A stretch of 64,000 bases of DNA from contig NZ_CP034842.1 in assembly GCF_004006635.1 (NCBI RefSeq), positions 2,542,001-2,606,000 of the forward strand. Direction: 5' to 3'. Positions 27,401 through 34,801 of this stretch are shown here, piece after piece. This DNA is from Fusobacterium necrophorum subsp. necrophorum. GTDB taxonomy: Bacteria > Fusobacteriota > Fusobacteriia > Fusobacteriales > Fusobacteriaceae. Every line of letters begins with the position of its first letter. Positions within the stretch are counted from its first letter, which is position 1. A program made the translations under genes and the position numbers. Below the pieces are notes generated by a model. The model did no database searches and was not told where the DNA came from. It was given only the letters and a program-made list of their open reading frames with translations.

Positions 27401-28766
27401 CGACAATTCTTTTTTCTACAATTTTAACCGCTCCAATTTCAATAATTTTTCCCTCATGAGAGTTAAATCCCAATGTTTCCAAGTCATAGACGACAAAACT
27501 CGCCTTTTCCAATTCCTGATCTTCTCGAAGATTATGAACCATCGCCAAGGTATCATCTACCATATAAGCTTCACAACCTAAAATTGCTTTTAAGCCATTC
27601 TCGGAAGCTGCCTTGTGAGCTGCCGGAAACGAGTGAACCACCCCATAATCTGTGATCGCTACCGCAGAATGTCCATATTGTTTCGCTCGCTTGATGATGT
27701 CGGAAACTTCTGTGACTCCTACCATTTCACTCATTTTGCTATGAGTGTGAAGCTCCACCATCTTTTCTTCTTCGTTGTCCTCTTTTTTCTTTTTGTTTTT
27801 TTCCAAACGATTGATTGCCTGTATCATAATAACTTTTTCATTTTGAGCATAGCTGTCAATTTGCACCTTTCCTTCCACTCTGACATAGTCATGCTTCGCA
27901 ATTTCTAAACTTTCCTCTTTCTTTAAAAATAATTTGGCAGCAACAGAATTTGTTTCATCGGTAATCCATAGGATTTTCAGAATATTCCCTGTCGAAAGCT
28001 CTCTGTCTTCCAAAGAGAAAATTTCCCCTTCCACAATACAGGTATCTTCTTCCATGACTTCTCCGAAATCTTTCATTGCAATCGGAGTCCCTTTAATTTC
28101 TCTCGTTTTGTTTCTGGAGAAGCCTCCATTTGTTCGCTTTGAAAATTCACTCGTTTGTTGTAAGGAAAGAGTCTTTGCCGCCGCCTTTGCAGCAATTTCA
28201 CTTTGTTCCTGAATTGCTTTCTCCTCTATTTTACGAATTTCTGCTTTTCTTTCCTTTTCCCGATGCAAATTTTCTGCCGTGAAATCTCCTTTTTCAATAT
28301 GAACGGAATATTGTCGCAGTCCATACTCATAGAGTACTGCCTCCAATTTTTGACTTCCATGTCCATCCTCAATAATTTCAATTCCACAATCCGTATTGAC
28401 CTCCAAATAAATGTCATTTTCCTCAATAAAAATTCGATAACTGCATAGGAAAGACTTAAATCTTGGCTCTGTTTTTCGTAATCTTTGAATCGCAAGATCC
28501 ACGATATTTTTCAATGCTTCTTTCGGAATATGAGAATCTAAAAGTTTCGAACTAAATTCAATTTTAATATCCCGTCCAAAGGTAATTTGTAAATCCTGGT
28601 ACAATCGTTCCAACTCGGAAATCGCAAGATACGTCGGAAGAATGCAAAAAACACGCAGTATGTTTCTTCGTTCTGAATAACGAATTTCCTCCAACTGTAT
28701 GAATTGGATTCCTAGTCTTTCCAACAATTCTTTTCCAGGCTTCATCCTGATTTCTTTGCTTGACAT
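24414..28766 (-). CDS. polC: DNA polymerase III subunit alpha, PolC type
   Basis: A 1,450-residue replicative polymerase. Order: N-terminal domains, an OB fold (about 225-320), a PHP domain split by the exonuclease insert (LHTHSKMSEMVG near 345), a DEDD proofreading exonuclease (VVYDLETLGFNSHEGKIIEIG near 425), a zinc ribbon with four Cys (about 927-948), and catalytic PDIDLNFSG near 975. The C-terminus ends QISLF, a sliding-clamp binding motif. PolC is usual in low-GC Gram-positives and is also found in Fusobacteria. ATG shares one base with the stop of the upstream methylase gene. Length and motifs are complete. Confidence 0.97.
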   Translation of the reverse strand: MSSKEIRMKPGKELLERLGIQFIQLEEIRYSERRNILRVFCILPTYLAISELERLYQDLQITFGRDIKIEFSSKLLDSHIPKEALKNIVDLAIQRLRKTEPRFKSFLCSYRIFIEENDIYLEVNTDCGIEIIEDGHGSQKLEAVLYEYGLRQYSVHIEKGDFTAENLHREKERKAEIRKIEEKAIQEQSEIAAKAAAKTLSLQQTSEFSKRTNGGFSRNKTREIKGTPIAMKDFGEVMEEDTCIVEGEIFSLEDRELSTGNILKILWITDETNSVAAKLFLKKEESLEIAKHDYVRVEGKVQIDSYAQNEKVIMIQAINRLEKNKKKKEDNEEEKMVELHTHSKMSEMVGVTEVSDIIKRAKQYGHSAVAITDYGVVHSFPAAHKAASENGLKAILGCEAYMVDDTLAMVHNLREDQELEKASFVVYDLETLGFNSHEGKIIEIGAVKIVEKRIVDRFSQLINPGRSIPQNIVDVTNITDSMVQNEPKLEEVLPNFLEFIQGSILVAHNADFDIGYLKQQCKKYGYSDFNPAFIDTLQMAKDLYPELKQFGLGPLNKKLGLSLENHHRAVDDCQATGNMFLIFLDKYLERGITKLSQMQEAFPVNTKKQNTRNIMLLAKNRQGLENLNRLVSDAHLYHFGNRKPRVLKSALEKYREGLLVGCSLTGHSINDSELFHDYSTGNIDRIPEKISFYDYIELLPRQAYAENIEYNGTGLISGNSYIEAMNQYFYSLAKEKGILVTGSSNVHYLDPEEAKIRTILLYGSGMVHGAKAYKTDNGFYFRSTGELLKEFSYLGEEAAKEIVVKNTNKIAEKVEGIKPIPDGFYPPSIENAEETVREMTYEKAYRIYGNPLPEIVAKRLERELNAIIGHGFSVLYLSAQKLVKKSLDNGYLVGSRGSVGSSLVAFMMGITEVNALYPHYICTNPDCKHAEFIEREGVGIDLPEKRCPKCNQMYKRDGYSIPFEVFMGFNGDKVPDIDLNFSGEYQSEIHRYCEELFGKENVFKAGTISTLAEKNAAGYVRKYFEDNGIAISQAEVVRLAKKCEGAKKTTGQHPGGMVVVPADHTIFEFCPVQKPANDETSDSITTHYDYHVMDEQLVKLDILGHDDPTTIKLLQEYTGLDIYEIPLSDPDTLKIFSGTESLGVTAEQIGSEVATFGIPEFGTPFVRQMLLDTRPTTFAELVRISGLSHGTDVWLNNAQEFIRQKQATLSEVITVRDDIMNYLIDQGIEKGTAFKIMEFVRKGKPSKDLEGWKKYSDLMKEKNVKDWYIESCRRIKYMFPKGHAVAYVMMAIRIAYFKVHYPLAFYAAYLSRKAEDFNFETLGTPEKARNRLEELSKEGKLDVKKKAEQALCEVMIEMEARHIELLPIDLYHSAGKKFLIEGDKIRVPLIALAGLGGSVIDNILEERQKESFISIEDFKKRTKVSQTIVEKMKDLKIIENMNETNQISLF

Positions 28767-29332
28767 TAGTTCTCTCCCAATAAACGATCTATTATAATAG
28801 CCACTGCCGCTCTCACGGATAAGTGGTTGTACTTTGCATTTGCTCGAATAGGTTCCAGAATATAATTCGACATTGCCATGACTTCATCGGTAAGTCCCCA
28901 ACCTGTTCCAAACAGTAATAAATAAGGCTGCTCTTCCACTTCAAATAGCTTCTCCTGCAGAGAAGAAAAAGAAATGGTATTTGGAAAGCATCTGGCTGAA
29001 GTTGTAACAATTTTAGGTCGTTTTCCCTCTACATTTTCAATTTCTTGTATCACTTCTTCTATGCTCTCCGCCACTCTTGTTCGCAAAAAAGCTTCTTCTC
29101 TATCTTTGTTATAATTTCCTCCAAAGCCCTCTTGCCAATATCCTAAAATTCTCTCCGTTAACTTTTTTTGGGCATCTGCCGGTACCACCAAACGATAACC
29201 TTTGATGTCATAAGTACTACAAGTTCTTGAAATATCATGAATGTCAAAATTTGTCACCGAAGTACAAACAACCTCTCTTCTTTTATTGTACACCGGATAA
29301 TGTACTAAAGCTAAATAAATTTGTTTTCTCAT
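28766..29332 (-). CDS. SPOUT-class RNA methyltransferase-like protein (COG4752 type)
   Basis: A 188-residue protein beginning with the family opening YLALVHYPVYNKRREVV and containing TSVTNFDIHDISRTCSTYDI. The C-terminal part has LLLFGTGWGLTDEVM, a deep-knot type SAM-binding loop, and RANAKYNHLSVRAAVAI. These match the small SPOUT methyltransferase family commonly found beside trmD. The RNA target is not known to me. It overlaps trmD by 4 bases (ATGA) and polC by 1 base, so the three are translated in close coupling. Confidence 0.85.
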   Translation of the reverse strand: MRKQIYLALVHYPVYNKRREVVCTSVTNFDIHDISRTCSTYDIKGYRLVVPADAQKKLTERILGYWQEGFGGNYNKDREEAFLRTRVAESIEEVIQEIENVEGKRPKIVTTSARCFPNTISFSSLQEKLFEVEEQPYLLLFGTGWGLTDEVMAMSNYILEPIRANAKYNHLSVRAAVAIIIDRLLGEN

Positions 29333-30039
29333 TTTTTAATTAACTCTCCTAAAATTTTCTTTTCCTGTTTGGTCCAAACTCTGCCTTGTAAAAGCTCCGG
29401 TCTTCTTTCCAAAGTTCGTTTCACACTCTGGTAAAATCGCCATTCCTCTATCTTTTTATGATGTCCCGACAAGAGTACCTCAGGCACTTTCTTCCCCTCA
29501 TATTCCGCCGGTCTCGTATATTGAGGATAATCCAAAAGTCCTTGAAAAAAAGAGTCATTCTCATAGGATTCCTTACGAATCACTCCGGGCAACAGACGAA
29601 TAATACTGTCCATCATGACCATAGCGGGAAGTTCTCCTCCTGTCAGGACATAATCTCCAATCGAAATCTCCATATCCACCTTTTCTTCTATCACTCTTTC
29701 ATCGATCCCCTCGTAATGTCCTGCAATGATGACCAATTCCTCTTCATCTGCAAGCTCCAAAGCCATTTTTTGTGAAAATGTTTCTCCCTGCGGAGAAGTA
29801 TAAATGACTTTTCCGGAGCAATCTGCAATGGCACGAAAAAGAGGTTCCGGTTTCATCACCATTCCAGCACCTCCTCCGAAGGGCATATCGTCTGCCTGTT
29901 TATGTTTGTCATAACAGTAATCTCGAATATCCCGAATGACAATCTCAACTTTTCCCGTTTCAATCGCTCTTCCAATGATACTTTCTTTCCGAAAAGCGGA
30001 AAAAAAATCCGGAAATAAGGTTAACACGGTTATCTTCAT
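29329..30039 (-). CDS. trmD: tRNA (guanine-37-N1)-methyltransferase TrmD
   Basis: A 236-residue SPOUT enzyme that makes m1G37 in tRNAs reading CNN codons, preventing +1 frameshifts. Diagnostic segments are VLTLFPDFF at the start, DMPFGGGAGMVMKPEP, IAGHYEGIDERV, IGDYVLTGGELPAMVM, and the C-terminal domain with LLSGHHKKIEEWR. It lies one base after rimM in the classical rimM-trmD pair. The rpsP and rplS genes that often flank this pair are absent. Confidence 0.97.
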   Translation of the reverse strand: MKITVLTLFPDFFSAFRKESIIGRAIETGKVEIVIRDIRDYCYDKHKQADDMPFGGGAGMVMKPEPLFRAIADCSGKVIYTSPQGETFSQKMALELADEEELVIIAGHYEGIDERVIEEKVDMEISIGDYVLTGGELPAMVMMDSIIRLLPGVIRKESYENDSFFQGLLDYPQYTRPAEYEGKKVPEVLLSGHHKKIEEWRFYQSVKRTLERRPELLQGRVWTKQEKKILGELIKK

Positions 30040-30040
30040 C

Positions 30041-30559
30041 TTACTTCCTCTTCTCTTCTTTCATTCCCTCTAATAGTTCCAAATAGATTTCTCCTCTTTC
30101 AAAATCGACTCTTTTGACAAAAACGGGAGTATCCGGAACCATGGTTTCATAGTCTTCCGATTGAATGACCAGAATAGGATGAGCTGCCGTTTCGAAAATT
30201 TCTTCCACCCTTCCGATTTCTTCTCCCGAGTCTGCTTCCTTTGCCAACAATCCGATATAGTCGCTCAGAAAAATATCCTCCTCCGTATATCCCAACAAAT
30301 CTCTTCGTACTTCCAGGAAGGCATTTCGTAATTTAGAAGCTTCCGCCTTATTTTTAATTTCTTCAAACTGAAATACCCAGCTTTCTCCAAGCAAATACTC
30401 TATTTTTTTAGGAGTAAGTAATATGGTTTCCCCTGTTTCCAAGCGAATCATGCATTTATTTCCCAACAATTTCGGAAGTTCTTCCAAAGCGGATTTCACT
30501 TTTACCGCTCCTAAAAGATGATGGGTTCCTAAAATTCTACCTGCTGTTAAGAGTTTCAT
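30041..30559 (-). CDS. rimM: Ribosome maturation factor RimM
   Basis: A 172-residue protein with the RimM N-terminal motif GRILGTHHLLGAVKVKS and the PRC-barrel C-terminal domain, including the linker LSDYIGL and PFVKRVDFERGEIY-like ending (here PVFVKRVDFERGEIYLELLEG). It binds ribosomal protein S19 and helps mature the 30S head. It stands between khpA and trmD, as in many Firmicutes. Confidence 0.93.
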   Translation of the reverse strand: MKLLTAGRILGTHHLLGAVKVKSALEELPKLLGNKCMIRLETGETILLTPKKIEYLLGESWVFQFEEIKNKAEASKLRNAFLEVRRDLLGYTEEDIFLSDYIGLLAKEADSGEEIGRVEEIFETAAHPILVIQSEDYETMVPDTPVFVKRVDFERGEIYLELLEGMKEEKRK

Positions 30560-30569
30560 CTTCCTCTCC

Positions 30570-30809
30570 TTAATCCAAAAATTCTACGTTGACATTCAAT
30601 TTGTCTTTGACTCCCGCTGCCTGCATCACACCTCGGATAGCACTGGCGGTAAGTCCATTTTTTCCAATAATTTTTCCCATTTCCCCTTTGGCAACTCGAA
30701 TTTGGAACGTGACCGTAGAGTCAATGACTTCATAGCTCACTCGAACTTCTTCTTTTTCCTGCACCAATTCCTTTATGATATAATTCATTAAATATTCCAA
30801 TCTTTCCAT
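30570..30809 (-). CDS. khpA: KH-domain RNA-binding protein KhpA
   Basis: A 79-residue single-KH protein with the RNA-binding GxxG loop GKIIGKNG and the family start MERLEYLMNYIIKELV. KhpA forms a dimer with KhpB (Jag) in Gram-positives and influences cell division and small-RNA regulation. KhpB is not in this window. Located in the usual place before rimM and trmD. Confidence 0.9.
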   Translation of the reverse strand: MERLEYLMNYIIKELVQEKEEVRVSYEVIDSTVTFQIRVAKGEMGKIIGKNGLTASAIRGVMQAAGVKDKLNVNVEFLD

Positions 30810-30823
30810 GCTCTCCTCCTAAT

Positions 30824-31069
30824 TTATAATCTTCCGCTCCAAGTTCCCTCGGAAAGGATTTCCAAAGAAACCCATTTTTTTCCTAAATCTTCCAACATTT
30901 CTCTCACAAAGTCTTTGAAATCTTCTGTCAATACGATGCTGAGCAAGCCCGTTTTTGAATCTAAGGTCCGAACAACGCCAACTCCCTCATAGGCCTCCAT
31001 AATTTTATTGATAAAATCAATATCTTCCACCTTGCTTCGCAATAAAAATTCATAGCTCTTACTCTCCAA
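30824..31069 (-). CDS. DUF4911 domain protein
   Basis: An 81-residue protein with the layout of DUF4911: a charged start, DIDFINKIMEAYEGVGVVRTLD, then LLSIVLTEDFKDFVREMLEDL. Compact alpha/beta with no membrane segment or cysteine. Function unknown. The start is TTG 31069, 5 bases after AAAGGAG, which lies within the last codons of rsmA; the genes overlap by 11 bases. It sits between rsmA and khpA, which suggests an RNA- or ribosome-related task by position only. Confidence 0.75.
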   Translation of the reverse strand: MESKSYEFLLRSKVEDIDFINKIMEAYEGVGVVRTLDSKTGLLSIVLTEDFKDFVREMLEDLGKKWVSLEILSEGTWSGRL

Positions 31070-31865
31070 TTGAACTCCTTTCCAAAGTCTCTATGACGGA
31101 AAACCATTCTTGCAGAGATAAATTTTCCGCCCTTTCATTTTCTGCAATTCCAAGTTTTATCAGGCTCTCTTTGATTTCCGTTTTGCTAAAACCTAAACTC
31201 GAAAAATTATTGACCAAATTTTTCCGTTTATTCCAAAAACCCGCCTTCACATATTTAAAAAACAGCTCTTCGGGGATTTGCTTCACAATTTCTTCCCGCT
31301 CCTTCATATGAATTCCGATAAAGGCGGAATCCACCTTCGGGACAGGAGTAAAATATTCTTTGGGAATGGTAAACAAATATTCCGCTCTTGCAAAATACTC
31401 CACGGAAAGTGTCAAAGCACTTCTTTCTCTTCCTCTCTTTGCACAGATCCTCTCTCCCACCTCTTTTTGCACCATGAGAAATGCTGCCGGAATCAGAGAA
31501 CGATGCTCTATAATTTTTTGAATAATCGGAGAAGTAATGTAATAAGGAATGTTCGCCACCACTTTTGTTCCCTCTTCCATATATTTTGAAAAATCGACTT
31601 CCAAAACATCTCCCATAATCAAGCGATAGTTTTCATTTTTTCCGAACTTTTTTTCCAAGATAGGCTTCAAGTCCTCATCAATTTCTATATTTACAACAGA
31701 CTTCGCCTCTTGCAGCAACAACTCCGTCAGGGCTCCCTCTCCAGGTCCAATCTCTAAAATGTTGTCCTGCTTTTGCACCTCAGAAACTTCGAGGATTCTT
31801 GCAAGAATCTCCGCCTGCTTCGTTAAAAAATTTTGTCCATATTTTTTTTTATGCTGAAATGCCAT
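31059..31865 (-). CDS. rsmA: 16S rRNA (A1518/A1519-N6)-dimethyltransferase RsmA/KsgA
   Basis: A 268-residue Rossmann methyltransferase. Motifs: KKYGQNFL at the start, the SAM loop ILEIGPGEGALTELLL, acidic VNIEIDEDL, and the catalytic motif IV VANIPYYITSPII. It dimethylates two adjacent adenines in helix 45 of 16S rRNA late in 30S assembly. It follows hpt by 8 bases. Confidence 0.96.
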   Translation of the reverse strand: MAFQHKKKYGQNFLTKQAEILARILEVSEVQKQDNILEIGPGEGALTELLLQEAKSVVNIEIDEDLKPILEKKFGKNENYRLIMGDVLEVDFSKYMEEGTKVVANIPYYITSPIIQKIIEHRSLIPAAFLMVQKEVGERICAKRGRERSALTLSVEYFARAEYLFTIPKEYFTPVPKVDSAFIGIHMKEREEIVKQIPEELFFKYVKAGFWNKRKNLVNNFSSLGFSKTEIKESLIKLGIAENERAENLSLQEWFSVIETLERSSIGE

Positions 31866-31873
31866 GCAAACTC

Positions 31874-32410
31874 CTAATTTTCTTCAAATACGATCGTGCC
31901 GATATATGGTAGATTCCGATATTTTTGATCATAATCCAATCCATATCCCACCACAAAGGCGTCCGGAATCGTAAAGCCTATATAATCTCCTTTTAAATCC
32001 ACTTTTCTTCGTTCCGGTTTGTCCAATAAAGTACAGATTTTAATTTTCGCCGCTCCCTTGGCATATAAAAATTCTTTGACATAATTTAAAGTCAATCCGC
32101 TATCGATAATATCTTCAACAATCAAAAGATTTTTCCCTTTGATATCAAAATCCGTATCTTTTAAAATTTTAACAACCCCTGAAGTCGTTGTTCCACTTCC
32201 ATAACTGGAAACGCTCATAAAATCAATTTTCAAATCTAAATCGATTTCTTTCATCAAGTCACTTAAAAACATGACGGAACCCTTTAATAAGCCTAAAAAA
32301 ATAACTTCTTCTTCTCTATCTTGATAATCCTTTTCAATTTCTTTTGCCAACTCTCGAATTCTTTCTTCCACTCTTTCTCGTGTTATCATCGTTTCAATTC
32401 TATAGTTCAC
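31874..32410 (-). CDS. hpt: Hypoxanthine phosphoribosyltransferase
   Basis: A 178-residue type I phosphoribosyltransferase with the PRPP loop LIVEDIIDSGLTL, the flexible-loop region SYGSGTTTSG, and LLKGSVMFLSDL. It salvages hypoxanthine and guanine to IMP and GMP. The start is GTG 32410 with AGGAGG 9 bases upstream. It is the first gene of the very long operon that runs to 17232, behind a good promoter. Confidence 0.95.
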   Translation of the reverse strand: MNYRIETMITRERVEERIRELAKEIEKDYQDREEEVIFLGLLKGSVMFLSDLMKEIDLDLKIDFMSVSSYGSGTTTSGVVKILKDTDFDIKGKNLLIVEDIIDSGLTLNYVKEFLYAKGAAKIKICTLLDKPERRKVDLKGDYIGFTIPDAFVVGYGLDYDQKYRNLPYIGTIVFEEN

Positions 32411-32453
32411 TCAACCTGTCCTCCTTAAAAATAAAGCTTCTTTTTCTTCCTCA

Positions 32454-32482
32454 ATCATATCATTTCATTTTGTATTTAGCAA
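32454..32482 (-). promoter_or_regulatory. hpt operon promoter
   Basis: On the minus strand TTGCTA (32477-32482) and TATGAT (32454-32459) are separated by exactly 17 bases. It faces the PASTA-gene promoter, with 7 bases between the two -35 elements, so polymerase may not hold both at once. Confidence 0.65.
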
Positions 32483-32489
32483 GTATTTA

Positions 32490-32518
32490 TTGATATTTTC
32501 AAGGAAGTATGTTATGAT
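32490..32518 (+). promoter_or_regulatory. Promoter of the PASTA-rsgA-rpe operon
   Basis: TTGATA (32490-32495), 17-base spacer, TATGAT (32513-32518). Transcription would start near 32525, past the first in-frame ATG at 32521, which supports ATG 32560 as the true start of the PASTA gene. Confidence 0.7.
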
Positions 32519-32559
32519 AAATGAGAGAAAAATTCATCTTTTATGAAGGAGTTTATTTC

Positions 32560-33267
32560 ATGGATTTTAGAAAAAATATTTTATTATATTTGGGACTTTT
32601 TGTCCTTATTTTCTTTTCTTATAAAGTATTCACAAGATATTATTTTCATGATTTTTTACATGAAGTACCTGCTGTGATTGGTCTTTCCGAAAAAGAAGCT
32701 AAAAAATTACTCTCAAAAAATGATCTGGAAATCAAAGTGATGGGAGAACAGTATTCTCATTTACCGGAAGGGCAAATCGTAGTACAGAACCCGAAAGAAA
32801 ATTCTGTCGTAAAATCTGGAAGAAGAATTCAAGTATGGCTCAGTCGAGGACAAAATTTATTGCAAATTCCTTCCTTGATTGGTACAAATTTACTGACTGC
32901 TCAATCTTTAGTCCAACAGCAGGGATTGATTATCGATAAAATTACTTATATTCCAAAAGATTTACCTTATAATGAAATTTTAGCAACCGATCCCGATTTA
33001 TCAAAACCTGTTGCAAAAGGAAGCAAAATTTCTTTCTTAGTTAGCGGTTCAGCAAGTTCTAGCGATTTGAATTTAAAAGTTCCTGATGTGATTGGTTATC
33101 CCGTCGAAGATGCCAAATTTATCTTGGAAGCCGAACAATTGCTTTTGGGAAACATCATCAAAAAGCCAAGTGAAGAAACAGAAGCCGGCATTGTTCTTGG
33201 GACAAGTATTCCAGTAGGAAGAAACGTGAATTTATCTACAAAAATTGATTTGATTGTAAGTGAGTAG
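32560..33267 (+). CDS. Membrane-anchored PASTA-domain protein without kinase domain
   Basis: A 235-residue protein: a short N-terminal segment, one membrane helix (about residues 6-23, LLYLGLFVLIFF), then three PASTA domains (about 33-96, 97-168 and 174-235). Each carries the V/IPxxxGxxxxxA signature: EVPAVIGLSEKEA, QIPSLIGTNLLTA, KVPDVIGYPVEDA. PASTA domains bind peptidoglycan fragments when attached to PrkC-type kinases or to penicillin-binding proteins; here neither is present. The C-terminal domains should face the periplasm. Start ATG 32560 has AAGGAG 8 bases before it. The next gene is rsgA, an order reminiscent of the prkC-rsgA-rpe cluster of Gram-positives with the kinase reduced to its sensor part. 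Confidence 0.85.
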   Translation: MDFRKNILLYLGLFVLIFFSYKVFTRYYFHDFLHEVPAVIGLSEKEAKKLLSKNDLEIKVMGEQYSHLPEGQIVVQNPKENSVVKSGRRIQVWLSRGQNLLQIPSLIGTNLLTAQSLVQQQGLIIDKITYIPKDLPYNEILATDPDLSKPVAKGSKISFLVSGSASSSDLNLKVPDVIGYPVEDAKFILEAEQLLLGNIIKKPSEETEAGIVLGTSIPVGRNVNLSTKIDLIVSE

Positions 33268-33279
33268 GGAGGTTTTACT

Positions 33280-34161
33280 ATCAGAGGAGTCGTTATCCAT
33301 AAAATTCAAGGATTTTATTATGTAGAAGCGGAGCATCAAATATTCGAATGTAAACTACGGGGTGTGCTAAAGAAAAAAGAGAACAAACATAACTGTGTGG
33401 TTGGAGATTGGGTAGAGATTTCGGAAGAAAATACCATTCTGGAGGTCTATCCCCGAAAAAACCGATTGACTCGACCTGTAGTTGCCAACATTGACTATTT
33501 AGCAATTCAGTTTGCAGCAAAAAATCCGGTTCTTGATTTTTATCGGCTTCATATGTTACTTTTACATAGTATGTATGAAAAAATTCGTCCCTGTGTCATC
33601 ATCAATAAAATTGATTTGCTGACAGAGACGGAGTTGGAAGAATTCCGAAAGCAATTTGATTTTTTGCAAGCTCTCTCCATTCCTCTTTTCTTTATTTCTC
33701 AAAAAGAACAAAAAGGAATTGAAGCCTTGAAACAATTTTTTCAGGATAAGGTAACTGCTATCGGCGGTCCCAGCGGAGTAGGAAAATCAAGTTTAATCAA
33801 TCTCCTTCAAGAAGTGAAAGAATTGGAAACGGGAGAAATCAGTAAAAAATTACAAAGAGGAAAACATACAACCAGGGACAGTCGTCTGCTGCCCCTGCCT
33901 CAAGGAGGATATATTATAGATACTCCGGGCTTTTCTTCTTTAGAGCTTCCTCCTATTGAAAATTTTGAGCAACTTACATCTCTTTTTCCGGAATTTCAAA
34001 GGAAAGAGTCCTGTAAATTTGGAGATTGTCACCATATTCATGAACCTTTTTGTGCTGTCCGCAAGGCTGTGGAAGAAGGAGAAATTTCAAAAGAACGTTA
34101 TCAATTTTTTACAGACATATATTATCAATTAAAAACAGAGAGGTGGAAGTATGGAAATTAA
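33280..34161 (+). CDS. rsgA: Ribosome small-subunit-dependent GTPase RsgA, with apparent ATC start codon
   Basis: A circularly permuted GTPase of about 293 residues: OB fold ([26 protein letters not shown]), G4 NKID, G1 [12 protein letters not shown]2 region [10 protein letters not shown]3 DTPGF, and a C-terminal zinc site CKFGDCHH with a later His and Cys. It checks 30S maturation. In this frame no ATG, GTG or TTG occurs between the PASTA stop (33267) and GTG 33364, yet the OB fold begins at about 33283. AGGGAGG (33266-33272) stands 7 bases before ATC 33280, exactly where family members start. A GTG 33364 start would delete the first strands of the OB fold. Confidence 0.9.
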   Translation: MRGVVIHKIQGFYYVEAEHQIFECKLRGVLKKKENKHNCVVGDWVEISEENTILEVYPRKNRLTRPVVANIDYLAIQFAAKNPVLDFYRLHMLLLHSMYEKIRPCVIINKIDLLTETELEEFRKQFDFLQALSIPLFFISQKEQKGIEALKQFFQDKVTAIGGPSGVGKSSLINLLQEVKELETGEISKKLQRGKHTTRDSRLLPLPQGGYIIDTPGFSSLELPPIENFEQLTSLFPEFQRKESCKFGDCHHIHEPFCAVRKAVEEGEISKERYQFFTDIYYQLKTERWKYGN

Positions 34162-34789
34162 AATTGCTCCCTCGATTCTATCCAGTGATTTTAGCCGGCT
34201 GGGAGAAGAAATTGTAGCAATTGATCAAGCAAAGGCGGATTATATTCATATTGACGTAATGGACGGGGTTTTTGTACCGAATTTAACCTTTGGTCCCCCT
34301 GTCATTAAATCCATTCGTAAATATACCAATTTGATATTCGATGTGCACTTGATGATAGACAGACCGGAACGATATATTGAAGACTATGTGAAAGCGGGAG
34401 CTGATATTATTACGGTACATGCGGAATCTACGATTCATTTACATCGGGTCATACAGCAAATAAAATCATTCGGAGTAAAAGCGGCGGTGTCTTTAAATCC
34501 TTCCACTTCGGAGGAAGTTTTAAAATATATCATTCACGATTTGGACATGGTCTTAGTGATGAGTGTCAATCCCGGTTTTGGAGGGCAAACATTCATTCCG
34601 TCAGTAATAGACAAAATCAAAGCGATTCGTGCAATGAGAGAAGATATTGAAATTGAAGTAGACGGAGGAATTACAGATACGACGATTCAAGCTTGTGTGG
34701 AAGCCGGAGCTTCTACCTTTGTAGCCGGTTCTTACGTATTTTCAGGAAACTATGCAGAAAGAATTGCAAATCTAAAAAATAAAAAATAA
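34151..34789 (+). CDS. rpe: Ribulose-phosphate 3-epimerase
   Basis: A 212-residue TIM-barrel enzyme interconverting ribulose 5-phosphate and xylulose 5-phosphate. Motifs: [15 protein letters not shown] at the start, [40 protein letters not shown] and EVDGGI. These include the metal-binding His/Asp residues and the phosphate loop. It overlaps rsgA by 11 bases, the common rsgA-rpe arrangement. Confidence 0.97.
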   Translation: MEIKIAPSILSSDFSRLGEEIVAIDQAKADYIHIDVMDGVFVPNLTFGPPVIKSIRKYTNLIFDVHLMIDRPERYIEDYVKAGADIITVHAESTIHLHRVIQQIKSFGVKAAVSLNPSTSEEVLKYIIHDLDMVLVMSVNPGFGGQTFIPSVIDKIKAIRAMREDIEIEVDGGITDTTIQACVEAGASTFVAGSYVFSGNYAERIANLKNKK

Positions 34790-34801
34790 GGAGTGAACAA
34801 C

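Noticed and set aside
32521-32559. PASTA gene beginning at ATG 32521
   Set aside because: The -10 element ends at 32518, so this ATG would lie at or before the transcript start; ATG 32560 has a good ribosome site.
33364-34161. rsgA beginning at GTG 33364
   Set aside because: It would lose the first 28 residues of the conserved OB fold and has no ribosome site before it, while AGGGAGG lies in front of ATC 33280.
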